This document shows positions 1 to 5,434 of a DNA stretch of 10,012 nt, piece after piece. Numbering within the stretch: the first letter of the stretch is position 1; each line of letters opens with the position of its first letter. Source of the stretch: Clostridium sp. CAG:138 (lineage in GTDB: Bacteria; Bacillota; Clostridia; Christensenellales; CAG-138); NCBI GenBank assembly GCA_000435055.1, contig FR879693.1, positions 1-10,012 on the forward strand, read 5' to 3'. The position numbers and the translations under genes were made by a program. Under the pieces are notes generated by a model. The model was not told the origin of the DNA. It searched no databases and was given only the letters and a program-made list of their open reading frames with translations.

Positions 1-155
1 CACAGCAGATTTGGGGCAGCAGTTGGGAGAACGATATTGCTTCTCTGCGGGTATTTATGGCGACTCTGCGCAAAAAGCTGGAAAATGGGAAAGGCGGGCA
101 GCAATACATACAAACGCACATCGGAATCGGCTATCGGATGCTGCGGGTCGAGTGA
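1..155 (+). CDS. kdpE: C-terminal end of a KdpE-like OmpR-family response regulator (partial)
   Basis: The reading frame enters from the left edge (first full codon at 3) and stops at TGA 153-155, giving the last 50 residues. They form the end of an OmpR/PhoB-type winged-helix DNA-binding domain: an IWG turn, the recognition-helix segment SLRVFMATLRKKLE, then the wing with IQTHIGIGYRML. That wing matches the end of KdpE (in E. coli ITETGIGYRFML) better than that of PhoB or OmpR, where a proline-containing R(G/T)xGY motif is usual. KdpE is the cytoplasmic regulator partnered with the sensor kinase KdpD; the pair activates high-affinity potassium uptake genes. The receiver domain and partner gene lie outside the window, so the Kdp assignment rests on this tail only. 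Other OmpR-family members remain possible. Confidence 0.7.
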   Translation, partial: QQIWGSSWENDIASLRVFMATLRKKLENGKGGQQYIQTHIGIGYRMLRVE

Positions 156-158
156 GCA

Positions 159-183
159 ATTCCTGAACCCAAAACTCAGGAAT
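159..183 (+). other. Inverted repeat just after the kdpE stop
   Basis: ATTCCTGA (159-166) and TCAGGAAT (176-183) form a perfect 8-bp stem with a 9-nt loop, starting four bases after the kdpE-like stop codon. No U-tract follows, so it is not a classical intrinsic terminator. It may be a 3'-end stabilising hairpin or a weak terminator. A second imperfect hairpin lies near 281-299. No gene is visible from 184 to about 362. Confidence 0.4.
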
Positions 184-362
184 GAATGGTGTAGATTTCT
201 CGATTTGGCACCACCTTTCATTTGCATGTTGTGGTCATACCATTCTGCCGCAAATGAGCTGACCATCGTTGTAATGGCGAGGACTTGAAAGTCTTCGTCC
301 GAGCCCTTTGTCGTATTATAAAAGGTTTTGAAAAGTGATACAATATAGGCGCAAAAAGCAGT

Positions 363-717
363 GCGGAGGAACAGCAATGTCTGCGAACGGTAAAGGCGCG
401 TACAACAGACCCTGAAGCGGATTTATGCACCGGGAAGGCAAACCGCAAGGCTTCTTCTGTCTTGACCGCAGAACCGTAGACAGCAAACATGACATCACCG
501 ATATATTCGCAACACCGGGAAACACAAACGATGTGAAGCCCTATCTCGGAAGACTGAGCGTATAGATTGACAAATTTGGGTTTGACGTAAAATACGTAGG
601 ACTTGACGCAGGCTACAGCATTTCAAACATTTGCAAATATCTTTACGACATAGGAATACAGGCGGCTATGGGACAACGCCGCGGCTGCAATGCCGAATGC
701 GGCAGAAGAATAACCTC
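363..717 (+). pseudogene. Decayed IS1182-family transposase fragment
   Basis: Two overlapping frames together read like the middle of an IS1182-type DDE transposase. Frame one (363 to about 419) ends in VKARTTDPEA. After loss of one base near 417-421 it continues at 419 as GFMHREGKPQGFF, then RRTVDSKHDITDIFATPGN. An in-frame TAG lies at 563-565, followed by FGFDVKYVGLDAGYSISNIC and AMGQRRG. The blocks TTDPE(A/S)G, LDxRTVDxK, TPGNxxD and GLDAGY are typical of this family, whose intact proteins are about 450-550 residues; under 120 remain here. The N-terminal part and the third catalytic region are gone and no terminal inverted repeats are seen. The fragment ends against the 3' end of the minus-strand phosphatase gene. 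The right limit (about 717) is approximate. It is certainly non-functional. Confidence 0.8.
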
Positions 718-725
718 CGGAATCC

Positions 726-1322
726 TCAGGGCTGTTGTTCACCGAGAAGCACTCCCAGCCGCTCGAATTCGTTATTCTCAACATTGTAAACGCGGAGACG
801 GCAATAAGATGTTTTGTGTGTATGTTTTCTGTTGTCCCACGGAATGCCGTTCACGATGTGGTAAACAACGCTTATTACGCCGTTATGGGTCACAACGAGA
901 ATGTTTCCGTTGTGATTACGGTTTTTTTCGACAAAATCTTCGAACCATGCTTTGATCCTGTCAAAAAAAGCATGGGGACTTTCGCCGTCGGGGTAAGGCT
1001 CGTCGAAACCGAGGGTGCTGAAAAAAACGCCCGGATATTCGCGCAGTGCATCGGTGTTCAGCATTCCGCTGAGTTTGCCGTTGTTGATTTCGCGCAGGCG
1101 CGGTTCGGGGTGCACGGGCAGCCCGAGTGCATCCCCTGCAATGCCGGCGGTCTGCATGGTGCGCGGAAGATCGCTGGCGATTATTTCGGTAATGTCGCAG
1201 GATTTTAGCTTTTCGGCCATTTTTTGTGCCTGCAATACTCCGGAGGGCAAAAGCTCGAGATCGCTCCACCCGCCGCGATAGCGTTCATCGTCCTTTCCGT
1301 GCCTTGCGAAAATAATTCTCAT
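726..1322 (-). CDS. Histidine phosphatase superfamily (phosphoglycerate mutase-like) protein
   Basis: This is a 198-residue cytoplasmic enzyme of the branch-1 histidine phosphatase fold, which forms a phosphohistidine intermediate. The N-terminus MRIIFARHG carries the signature R7-H8-G9 with H8 as the nucleophile. R54 (SDLPRTMQT), E78 (LREINNGKLSG) and H146 (VVTHNG) fit the other conserved active-site positions, so the enzyme should be active. Length is normal for small CobC/GpmB-type members. The substrate cannot be read from sequence: sugar phosphate, nucleotide, alpha-ribazole phosphate or protein phosphatase are all possible, and no cobalamin genes are nearby to favour CobC. The ATG is preceded by GGAGAAA at good spacing. 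It lies 39 bp downstream of the SIMPL gene on the same strand, so the two probably share a transcript. Confidence 0.88.
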   Translation of the reverse strand: MRIIFARHGKDDERYRGGWSDLELLPSGVLQAQKMAEKLKSCDITEIIASDLPRTMQTAGIAGDALGLPVHPEPRLREINNGKLSGMLNTDALREYPGVFFSTLGFDEPYPDGESPHAFFDRIKAWFEDFVEKNRNHNGNILVVTHNGVISVVYHIVNGIPWDNRKHTHKTSYCRLRVYNVENNEFERLGVLLGEQQP

Positions 1323-1361
1323 AAATTTCTCCGTGTTTTCAGCTTATTTCGGGGAGTTTGC

Positions 1362-2015
1362 TTACACGATTTCCCAAACGAACGCAACGGTATCGCGCAC
1401 TTTGATGTCTTCGGGCTCGATGCAGTCCGGGACTGCTGCCGACCGCTTGAGAGAAGCGCGCTCAATTGCATAGCCGGTGGGGGATATTAAATCGATTTCA
1501 CTCCAATCGTAGTTGACGGTGAGCAGCCTGCCCAATTCAACACCGGAGGCACGGCAGAGAATCTGCGCCTTTTCGCGTGCGTTTTCTGCGGCGGCCTCAA
1601 GCAGAGCGCTTTTTACGGCAGAGTCATCGCGCACGGTGAAGCGAATCGAAAGCTCGGGTTCGGCCTTGCTTTCGGCAATTGCATTCAATGTTCTTTCAAG
1701 CATATCCCTGTCAAAATCGAACGACAGGCGCGTATTGTACGAGCAATTGTAACCGACAAAAACGCGTTGATAAGTTCCCTTGGAATTGCGAACGCTGTCA
1801 TACTCGGATGAAACACCAAAGTTTATGGTTTTGAGCGCATCTTTTGAATGCCCCGCCGAAACGGCGGCATTGCAAACGGCTTCGACCGCTGATGAAGCTT
1901 CGGCCAGAGCTTCGGAATAGTTTTTGCTTTGACCCATGATATGCATTTCGATAACGATGAAATCGGGTTTTGCGGAGATATTGCCGACTCCGCGGACGGT
2001 AATGGTTCTTTCCAT
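1362..2015 (-). CDS. SIMPL-domain (DUF541, YggE-like) protein
   Basis: This 217-residue protein has the DUF541/SIMPL pattern. The N-terminal strand TITVRGVGNISAKPDFIVIE resembles the family opening GxGxVxxxPDxAxI. A middle SFDFDRDMLERTLNAIAES helix follows. The C-terminal block SALLEAAAENAREKAQILC, then SGVELGRLL, is the most recognisable family signature. E. coli YggE is periplasmic and linked to oxidative-stress defence, while other members have different partners. This copy has no signal peptide or membrane segment, so it is probably cytoplasmic and its role is open. The frame stays open upstream to 2057, but the ATG at 2013-2015 has AAAAGGAAAG just before it and starts at the domain boundary, so I choose it. 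It is first gene of a minus-strand operon with the phosphatase. Confidence 0.85.
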   Translation of the reverse strand: MERTITVRGVGNISAKPDFIVIEMHIMGQSKNYSEALAEASSAVEAVCNAAVSAGHSKDALKTINFGVSSEYDSVRNSKGTYQRVFVGYNCSYNTRLSFDFDRDMLERTLNAIAESKAEPELSIRFTVRDDSAVKSALLEAAAENAREKAQILCRASGVELGRLLTVNYDWSEIDLISPTGYAIERASLKRSAAVPDCIEPEDIKVRDTVAFVWEIV

Positions 2016-2219
2016 AAACTTTCCTTTTCCGTGACTGAAAATATCACAACAAACCATAAACTGAATTTACGACCCGAGCAGCCGTATTGAAGCTGCGGCA
2101 CATATAAAAGCTTTCAAGCAGCACACCGCACCGCACAACGGCACTGCATCGGACGGATTCGTTCTGCTGAAAACCTTGCAACAGGCTTAAAAACAGCGTT
2201 TGTTTTATCGGTGTTCCAT

Positions 2220-2248
2220 AGTTTACCACGAATGCGCAGATTTTTCAA
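2220..2248 (-). promoter_or_regulatory. Candidate promoter for the SIMPL-phosphatase operon
   Basis: Read on the minus strand, TTGAAA (2248-2243), a 17-nt spacer and TAAACT (2225-2220) form a plausible sigma-A promoter pointing at the SIMPL gene. It predicts a start near 2213 and an untranslated leader of about 200 nt. The -10 is imperfect. No better minus-strand candidate was found closer to the gene. Confidence 0.4.
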
Positions 2249-2290
2249 CGTGTTTTCATAGAATTGTCGAAATTTTATGCGCCTAAGTGC

Positions 2291-2319
2291 TTGACAACCG
2301 ATTTTCGCGGATTTATGAT
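2291..2319 (+). promoter_or_regulatory. Near-consensus sigma-A promoter without a downstream protein gene
   Basis: TTGACA (2291-2296), exactly 17 bases of spacer, then TATGAT (2314-2319). This is close to the best possible housekeeping promoter. The predicted start is about 2325-2326, inside the first arm of a strong hairpin. There is no well-supported ORF with a ribosome binding site downstream, which suggests an RNA product. Confidence 0.6.
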
Positions 2320-2322
2320 CCG

Positions 2323-2420
2323 AGTGCTTCGCGGACAGCGAAAGCACTTCGGGCAAACCTGAACCGAAGAGCTTTCGGGTTTTACATGCCTGCGGATGCA
2401 GTTTTTGCAAAATCCGGCAT
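2323..2420 (+). ncRNA. Candidate small RNA made of three consecutive hairpins
   Basis: Directly after the near-consensus promoter three hairpins follow one another. (1) AGTGCTT (2323-2329) pairs with AAGCACT (2342-2348), extended inside by CGC/GCG around a GGACA loop. (2) AAAC and CCGAA pair with TTCGG and GTTT across about 2355-2382, with a 5-nt asymmetric bulge, ending in TTTT. (3) ATGCC (2386-2390) pairs with GGCAT (2416-2420), continued by GGA/TCC and TGCA/TGCA. The predicted start falls in or next to the first hairpin arm. The 3' end is unclear, because no strong terminator follows hairpin 3 and hairpin 2 has only a U4 tail. Simple 6S RNA is unlikely since the ends are not complementary. 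Family unknown. Confidence 0.4.
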
Positions 2421-2628
2421 ACGGGGAATAAAACAGAAATGGAAGAAAAGGCATCCTTTCAAAATAAAGCTCAAAACAAAGCACACCGCATTTGCGAGCA
2501 TACGGTGCAGAACCGGCAAATTCAAAATAATTCCGTAAAAAACACAAAATAAATTTTCTCTTGCTTCGGAACCGACGTGACATGCGAAAAAACACGACAC
2601 ATATATTATTTTTTGCAGGAAAAACATA
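2421..2628. other. A+T-rich intergenic stretch with no gene seen
   Basis: This stretch is rich in A runs and contains one weak hairpin (CACCG/CGGTG, about 2484-2507). I see no protein with a ribosome binding site and no recognisable RNA. Composition changes sharply from A+T-rich to G+C-rich at about 2640, where the next RNA begins. Confidence 0.5.
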
Positions 2629-2657
2629 TTGCCAACCGATTGGAACGGCGGTATAAT
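2629..2657 (+). promoter_or_regulatory. Consensus-like promoter of the structured RNA
   Basis: TTGCCA (2629-2634), a 17-nt spacer and a perfect TATAAT (2652-2657). The expected start is about 2664, which is exactly where the 5' strand of the RNA's closing helix begins. That coincidence supports both the promoter and the RNA boundaries. Confidence 0.72.
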
Positions 2658-2663
2658 AAGGGC

Positions 2664-2898
2664 GGCAGGGGAGTCGGGTCTGTGGTTGAAAGTCGATGCC
2701 AGTCGCAGGCGAAACGATCCACATAAGCGGGGCAAAGTTCCCGTGAGCATGGTGCGGCTTAGATGTAAGTCCTGTCGTGCGGCATTCCGAATCGAATGCG
2801 GTGCGAGAGTGGCAGTAGTGGGCGGCGTAAAGCTCAGTAGCGAACCCACCGACAGGCGAGTGTGGGGGCAAAAACCAGGTCAGCCGACTCCATGTGCC
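2664..2898 (+). ncRNA. Structured RNA of about 235 nt with closing helix and three-way junction
   Basis: The proposed fold rests on long perfect pairings. P1 closes the molecule: GGCA (2664-2667) with TGCC (2895-2898), and GGAGTCGG (2670-2677) with CCGACTCC (2884-2891). P2: TGTGG (2681-2685) with CCACA (2719-2723), containing TCG/CGA and GCC/GGC. P3: CGGG (2728-2731) with CCCG (2740-2743). A small CTTA/TAAG hairpin lies at 2758-2769. P5: CCTGTCG (2771-2777) with CGACAGG (2850-2856), which encloses P6 (GCATTC 2782-2787 with GAATGC 2794-2799) and P7 (GTGGG 2818-2822 with CCCAC 2845-2849). The RNA has its own promoter and is G+C-rich against an A+T-rich flank. No U-tailed terminator follows, so it may read into the zinc-ribbon gene 27 nt later. 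I cannot name the family; raiA-type or HEARO/omega-like RNAs are ideas only, and a guide-bearing omega RNA fits poorly because no room for a 5' guide is left. Confidence 0.65.
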
Positions 2899-2925
2899 AA
2901 AATACAAAAAGGGGTATTATACCAA

Positions 2926-3204
2926 ATGTTTGAAGACAAAGTACTGGTTTGCAAGGATTGCGGCCAAGAATTCACTTTCACCGCAGGTGAACAGGAATTC
3001 TATGCAGAAAAGGGTTTTGACAACGCACCCGCTCGCTGCAAAGCGTGCAGAAGGAACCGCAAGCCCGCAGCCCGCGGCGAGTCCGGCCGCGTAATGTACG
3101 ACGCAATCTGCGCAGAATGCGGCAGACCCACCAAAGTTCCGTTCGAACCCAAGACCGACAAGCCCATCTATTGCAGCGACTGCTTCGCAAGGCGCAGGGG
3201 CTGA
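2926..3204 (+). CDS. Double zinc-ribbon protein (zf-trcl plus CxxC-type C-terminal domain)
   Basis: This 92-residue protein has two four-cysteine zinc sites. The first uses C9-x2-C12 and C38-x2-C41 and carries the motif LVCKDCGQEF then GEQEFYAEKGF, typical of the 'probable zinc-ribbon' family zf-trcl. The second uses C62-x2-C65 and C83-x2-C86 with the pattern YDAICAECGRPTKVPFEP and KPIYCSDCF. The family is widespread in Firmicutes, and its molecular function is not established; nucleic-acid or ribosome association is a guess. The frame is open upstream to 2629, but that part runs through the structured RNA. The family normally starts M(F/Y)EDKxLVCKDC, so the ATG at 2926 is chosen. GGGG at 2911-2914 is the only ribosome-binding candidate, 11 nt away and in a possible GGTA/TACC hairpin, so translation may be weak or regulated. 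Confidence 0.9.
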   Translation: MFEDKVLVCKDCGQEFTFTAGEQEFYAEKGFDNAPARCKACRRNRKPAARGESGRVMYDAICAECGRPTKVPFEPKTDKPIYCSDCFARRRG

Positions 3205-3350
3205 GGACAGCCGAAAAGCATCAACCTTTTTGAAAAGGGTGTTTGCAGGCTGCCGTTTCTCTGTTAATTAGTCCGATTCTGCCTGCTTTTCATGCAAATG
3301 GCGGCAGAACTTCATTATTAGTAGATTTCTGAACAACATGACCGACGGAT
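3205..3350 (+). other. Hairpin-rich 3' untranslated region
   Basis: The stretch between the zinc-ribbon stop and the terminator has no ORF with a ribosome binding site. It contains several short inverted repeats: CCTTTT/AAAAGG near 3221-3236, GCAGGC/GCCTGC spanning about 3245-3287, and TTCTGCC/GGCAGAA spanning about 3278-3310. The last two compete for the same bases. It is probably a structured 3' UTR. Confidence 0.4.
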
Positions 3351-3387
3351 TGCGTCGCAGGAAAAGCTCCTGCGGCGCAGTTTTTTT
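3351..3387 (+). terminator. Strong intrinsic terminator after the zinc-ribbon gene
   Basis: TGCGTCGCAGGA (3351-3362) and TCCTGCGGCGCA (3368-3379) form a 12-bp stem with one G-U pair and a 5-nt loop, followed by one G and seven T (3381-3387). It closes the RNA/zinc-ribbon unit and separates it from the ABC operon promoter. Confidence 0.92.
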
Positions 3388-3459
3388 GCCGAAAAGGTGT
3401 GTTGAAGCCTCTTTAAACAGGGCAGACCCGGGAAACACCGCCTTATTACAACTCCGGGC

Positions 3460-3487
3460 TTGACTTTTCCTTCGAAGGGAGTATAAT
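3460..3487 (+). promoter_or_regulatory. Promoter of the ABC exporter operon with palindromic spacer
   Basis: TTGACT (3460-3465), a 16-nt spacer and TATAAT (3482-3487), with a predicted start near 3494. The spacer holds the perfect 10-bp palindrome CCTTCGAAGG (3469-3478), which would sit between -35 and -10 and could be a repressor or MerR-type activator site. It is the only good promoter upstream of the exporter genes. Confidence 0.75.
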
Positions 3488-3493
3488 CACAGA

Positions 3494-3656
3494 TAAAAGA
3501 TGAATTATTGTTTCATTTCGATTTAGAAAGGGAAATCTCTCCCGATGTGTTGCCGAATTGGCTTTTGGCAGCCGTTTTTTTACGCTCGGGAAGAGATTGC
3601 AGCCATGTGTTGCAGCCATGTGATTGAAGTGAAACGGTTGCAGGAGGAACAGGAAA
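3494..3656 (+). promoter_or_regulatory. Structured leader with a possible transcription attenuator
   Basis: The predicted 160-nt leader contains a long helix: AATCTCTCCCGA (3534-3545) pairs with TCGGGAAGAGATT (3586-3598) with a single bulged A. Inside it GTTGCC (3549-3554) can pair with GGCAGC (3567-3572), or GGCT (3560-3563) with AGCC (3570-3573); both are followed by CG or G and seven T (3575-3581), like a modest intrinsic terminator. The helix also covers the ATG of a 49-codon ORF that runs through the T-tract into the exporter gene. This arrangement resembles ribosome-mediated attenuation known for bmrB-bmrC-bmrD in Bacillus subtilis. The terminator stem is short, so this is a hypothesis. 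Confidence 0.45.
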
Positions 3657-3694
3657 TTGATATTCGGGAAACACATCAATCGCTACTACCTTAA
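3545..3694 (+). CDS. Possible 49-residue leader ORF overlapping the first ABC gene
   Basis: ATG at 3545 opens a 49-codon frame ending at TAA 3692-3694, overlapping the start of the exporter gene by 38 bases in another frame. It begins MCCRIGFWQPFFYAREE; the PFFY codons lie on the T7 tract, and a second Met-Cys-Cys occurs at residues 21-23. Residues 30-43 are charged and helical. AAAGGG (3527-3532) is a possible but distant ribosome binding site (12 nt), and the ATG lies in a helix. The peptide matches no family I recognise. If translated, its ribosome would cover the terminator-like element and deliver translation to the exporter start. It could equally be a chance frame. Confidence 0.35.
   Translation: MCCRIGFWQPFFYAREEIAAMCCSHVIEVKRLQEEQEIDIRETHQSLLP
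3597..3622 (+). repeat. Perfect 13-bp tandem duplication in the ABC leader
   Basis: TTGCAGCCATGTG occurs twice without any gap, at 3597-3609 and 3610-3622. A third partial copy, ATGTGTTGC, lies at 3545-3553, at the start of the leader ORF, and recurs across the junction of the two repeats (3605-3613). The duplication lies 20-35 nt upstream of the exporter's ribosome binding site. Confidence 0.9.
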
Positions 3695-5432
3695 AAATGC
3701 ACCCGTGCTGATTTTGGGCGTACTTGCACTTATCCTGGTTGATTACTTCCAGCTCAGGATACCGGAGCTTTATCGTATGCTTATTAACGGCATGAACGGC
3801 GAGCTCATACTTGTGAACGGGGAATATGTGCCGTTTAACCTTGATTTTCTTCTGGATAATATTTGTCTTCCGATAATCACTATCATTGTTATAATGGTCA
3901 TCGGCAGATTCCTTTGGCGTGTCTGCTTCTACGGCTCGGCGATCCGCGTCGAAACGGATCTTCGCAACAAAATGTTCAATCACTGCAAGGATCTTTCTCA
4001 GCAGTATTATCAGGTGAACAAAGTCGGCAATCTCATGAGCCTTTTCACCAACGATCTTGACACGATTCAGGAATGTTTCGGCGACGGTATCCTGATGTTC
4101 CTTGATGCTGCATTCCTCGGCATTCTTGCACTCGTTAAAATGTGGCGCATGGACAAGCTTTTGACGGGACTTTCAATGATTCCCATGGTTCTGCTGCTTA
4201 TAATCGGCACGATCGTCGGAAGAGCCATGATGCGCAAATGGGAGATCCGCCAGCAGGCCTTTTCGGATCTGTCGGATTTTGCACAGGAGAGTTTTTCGGG
4301 CTTTGCCGTTATAAAGGCATTTGTAAAGGAGCTTAAGGAGCTTGCCGCGTTCCGCAAACTGAATGTGTTAAATGAGAATGTCAACGTTGATTATACGAAA
4401 ATTTCCGTAACGCTGAACATTCTTATCTCACTGCTTGTGGAATCCGTTATCTGCGTTATCTTAGGCTACGGCGGATACCTTGTTTACCAAAAGAAATTCG
4501 ATGCCGGACAGCTTGTTGAATACATCGGATATTTCAGCTCCATAGTCTGGCCGATCATGGCGGTTTCGATGCTTATCGAAAAAACTTCGCGCGGCAAAGC
4601 CTCTCTCAACCGTGTAAGAGAGCTGCTCGATGCCGAAATAAACGTTAATGATGCTCCGGGCGCGGTTGATATCGGTTCGGTGAAGGGCAAGATTGAAATG
4701 CGGAACCTGAATTTTCGCTATCCGGACGGTGAATTCGATGTGCTTCGGAATGTTTCGTTCACGATCGAACCCGGCGAAAACGTCGGCATAGTGGGAAAGA
4801 CCGGTGCGGGAAAGACAACGCTGGTTGACCTTATCCTGCGCATATACAATGTTCCGGACGGAACACTCTTTGTTGACGGACACGATGTAAACAGCGTTAC
4901 GCTGCATTCCCTTCGCGAAAACTGTTCATATGTTCCGCAGGACAATTTCCTTTTCTCGGACACGATCGCAAACAATATCGCCTTTGCATTCGATGAAACG
5001 GACAAAGCCGCCGTTAAACGGGCGGCGGAGCTTGCGGATGTTGACGATAACATTGTTGAGTTTAAAGACGGATACGACACCGTCCTCGGCGAACGCGGCG
5101 TGACTGTATCGGGCGGGCAGAAACAGCGAATTTCCATTGCACGCGCACTGCTTAAGAATGCACCGATACTGATCCTTGACGATTCCGTGTCCGCTGTTGA
5201 TACGAGCACCGAGCAGGTGATACTTAAAAACCTGCGTGAAACACGTGCGGGGAAAACGACAATACTTATTGCACACCGAATCTCAACGATTCAGGATATG
5301 GACAAGATTATCTTTATGGATGACGGGCGCATTGTCGCTGTCGGAAAGCACGATGAGCTGCTCGAACGCTGTGAAGAATACCGCAAAACCGTTGAGCTGC
5401 AAAAGCTTGAGGATGAGTTCGGAGGTAAGTGA
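3657..5432 (+). CDS. Heterodimeric ABC exporter subunit with degenerate ATPase site (BmrC/TM287-like)
   Basis: This 591-residue half-transporter has a six-helix type IV (ABC exporter) membrane domain at roughly residues 15-305, with first helices at about 15-32 and 68-90. A nucleotide-binding domain covers about 340-575. Visible motifs are Walker A GKTGAGKTT (380-388), Q-loop YVPQDNFLFS, signature VSGGQKQR (484-491), Walker B ILILDDS with D509 where the catalytic Glu is expected, D-loop SAVD, and H540 in AHRIST. Asp in place of Glu marks the non-hydrolysing site of heterodimeric exporters such as BmrC, LmrC and TM287. Translation very likely starts at TTG 3657, nine bases after a perfect AGGAGG (3642-3647). 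It should pair in the membrane with the next gene product to expel drugs, lipids or peptides; the true substrate is unknown. Confidence 0.93.
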   Translation: MIFGKHINRYYLKNAPVLILGVLALILVDYFQLRIPELYRMLINGMNGELILVNGEYVPFNLDFLLDNICLPIITIIVIMVIGRFLWRVCFYGSAIRVETDLRNKMFNHCKDLSQQYYQVNKVGNLMSLFTNDLDTIQECFGDGILMFLDAAFLGILALVKMWRMDKLLTGLSMIPMVLLLIIGTIVGRAMMRKWEIRQQAFSDLSDFAQESFSGFAVIKAFVKELKELAAFRKLNVLNENVNVDYTKISVTLNILISLLVESVICVILGYGGYLVYQKKFDAGQLVEYIGYFSSIVWPIMAVSMLIEKTSRGKASLNRVRELLDAEINVNDAPGAVDIGSVKGKIEMRNLNFRYPDGEFDVLRNVSFTIEPGENVGIVGKTGAGKTTLVDLILRIYNVPDGTLFVDGHDVNSVTLHSLRENCSYVPQDNFLFSDTIANNIAFAFDETDKAAVKRAAELADVDDNIVEFKDGYDTVLGERGVTVSGGQKQRISIARALLKNAPILILDDSVSAVDTSTEQVILKNLRETRAGKTTILIAHRISTIQDMDKIIFMDDGRIVAVGKHDELLERCEEYRKTVELQKLEDEFGGK

Positions 5433-5434
5433 TT

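Noticed and set aside
735..1208. A 157-residue plus-strand frame opposite the phosphatase
   Set aside because: It is antisense to a gene with intact active-site residues, and it has no domain or ribosome binding site.
2386..2538. A 50-residue Lys/Arg-rich ORF after the TTGACA promoter
   Set aside because: No Shine-Dalgarno sequence precedes its ATG, which sits in a hairpin, and the composition reflects A-rich intergenic DNA. It is possible but unsupported.
2664..2898. IscB/IsrB-type omega RNA with guide
   Set aside because: No IscB, IsrB or TnpB gene is in the window, and the predicted transcription start coincides with the closing helix, leaving no space for a 5' guide. Kept only as a distant family idea.
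2740..2900. Group II intron domain I relic (GTGCGGC..AAGTCC opening resembles intron 5' ends)
   Set aside because: The region is closed by its own 5'-3' helix and has its own promoter. No domain V hairpin or reverse transcriptase is nearby. A single RNA gene explains the structure better.
2629..2925. N-terminal extension of the zinc-ribbon frame back to 2629
   Set aside because: The extension runs through the promoter and the structured RNA, lacks a ribosome binding site and would add about 99 residues before the conserved family start at 2926.
3500..3526. An 8-codon ORF (MNYCFISI) at the start of the exporter leader
   Set aside because: Its ATG would lie only about six bases from the predicted transcript start and has no ribosome binding site.
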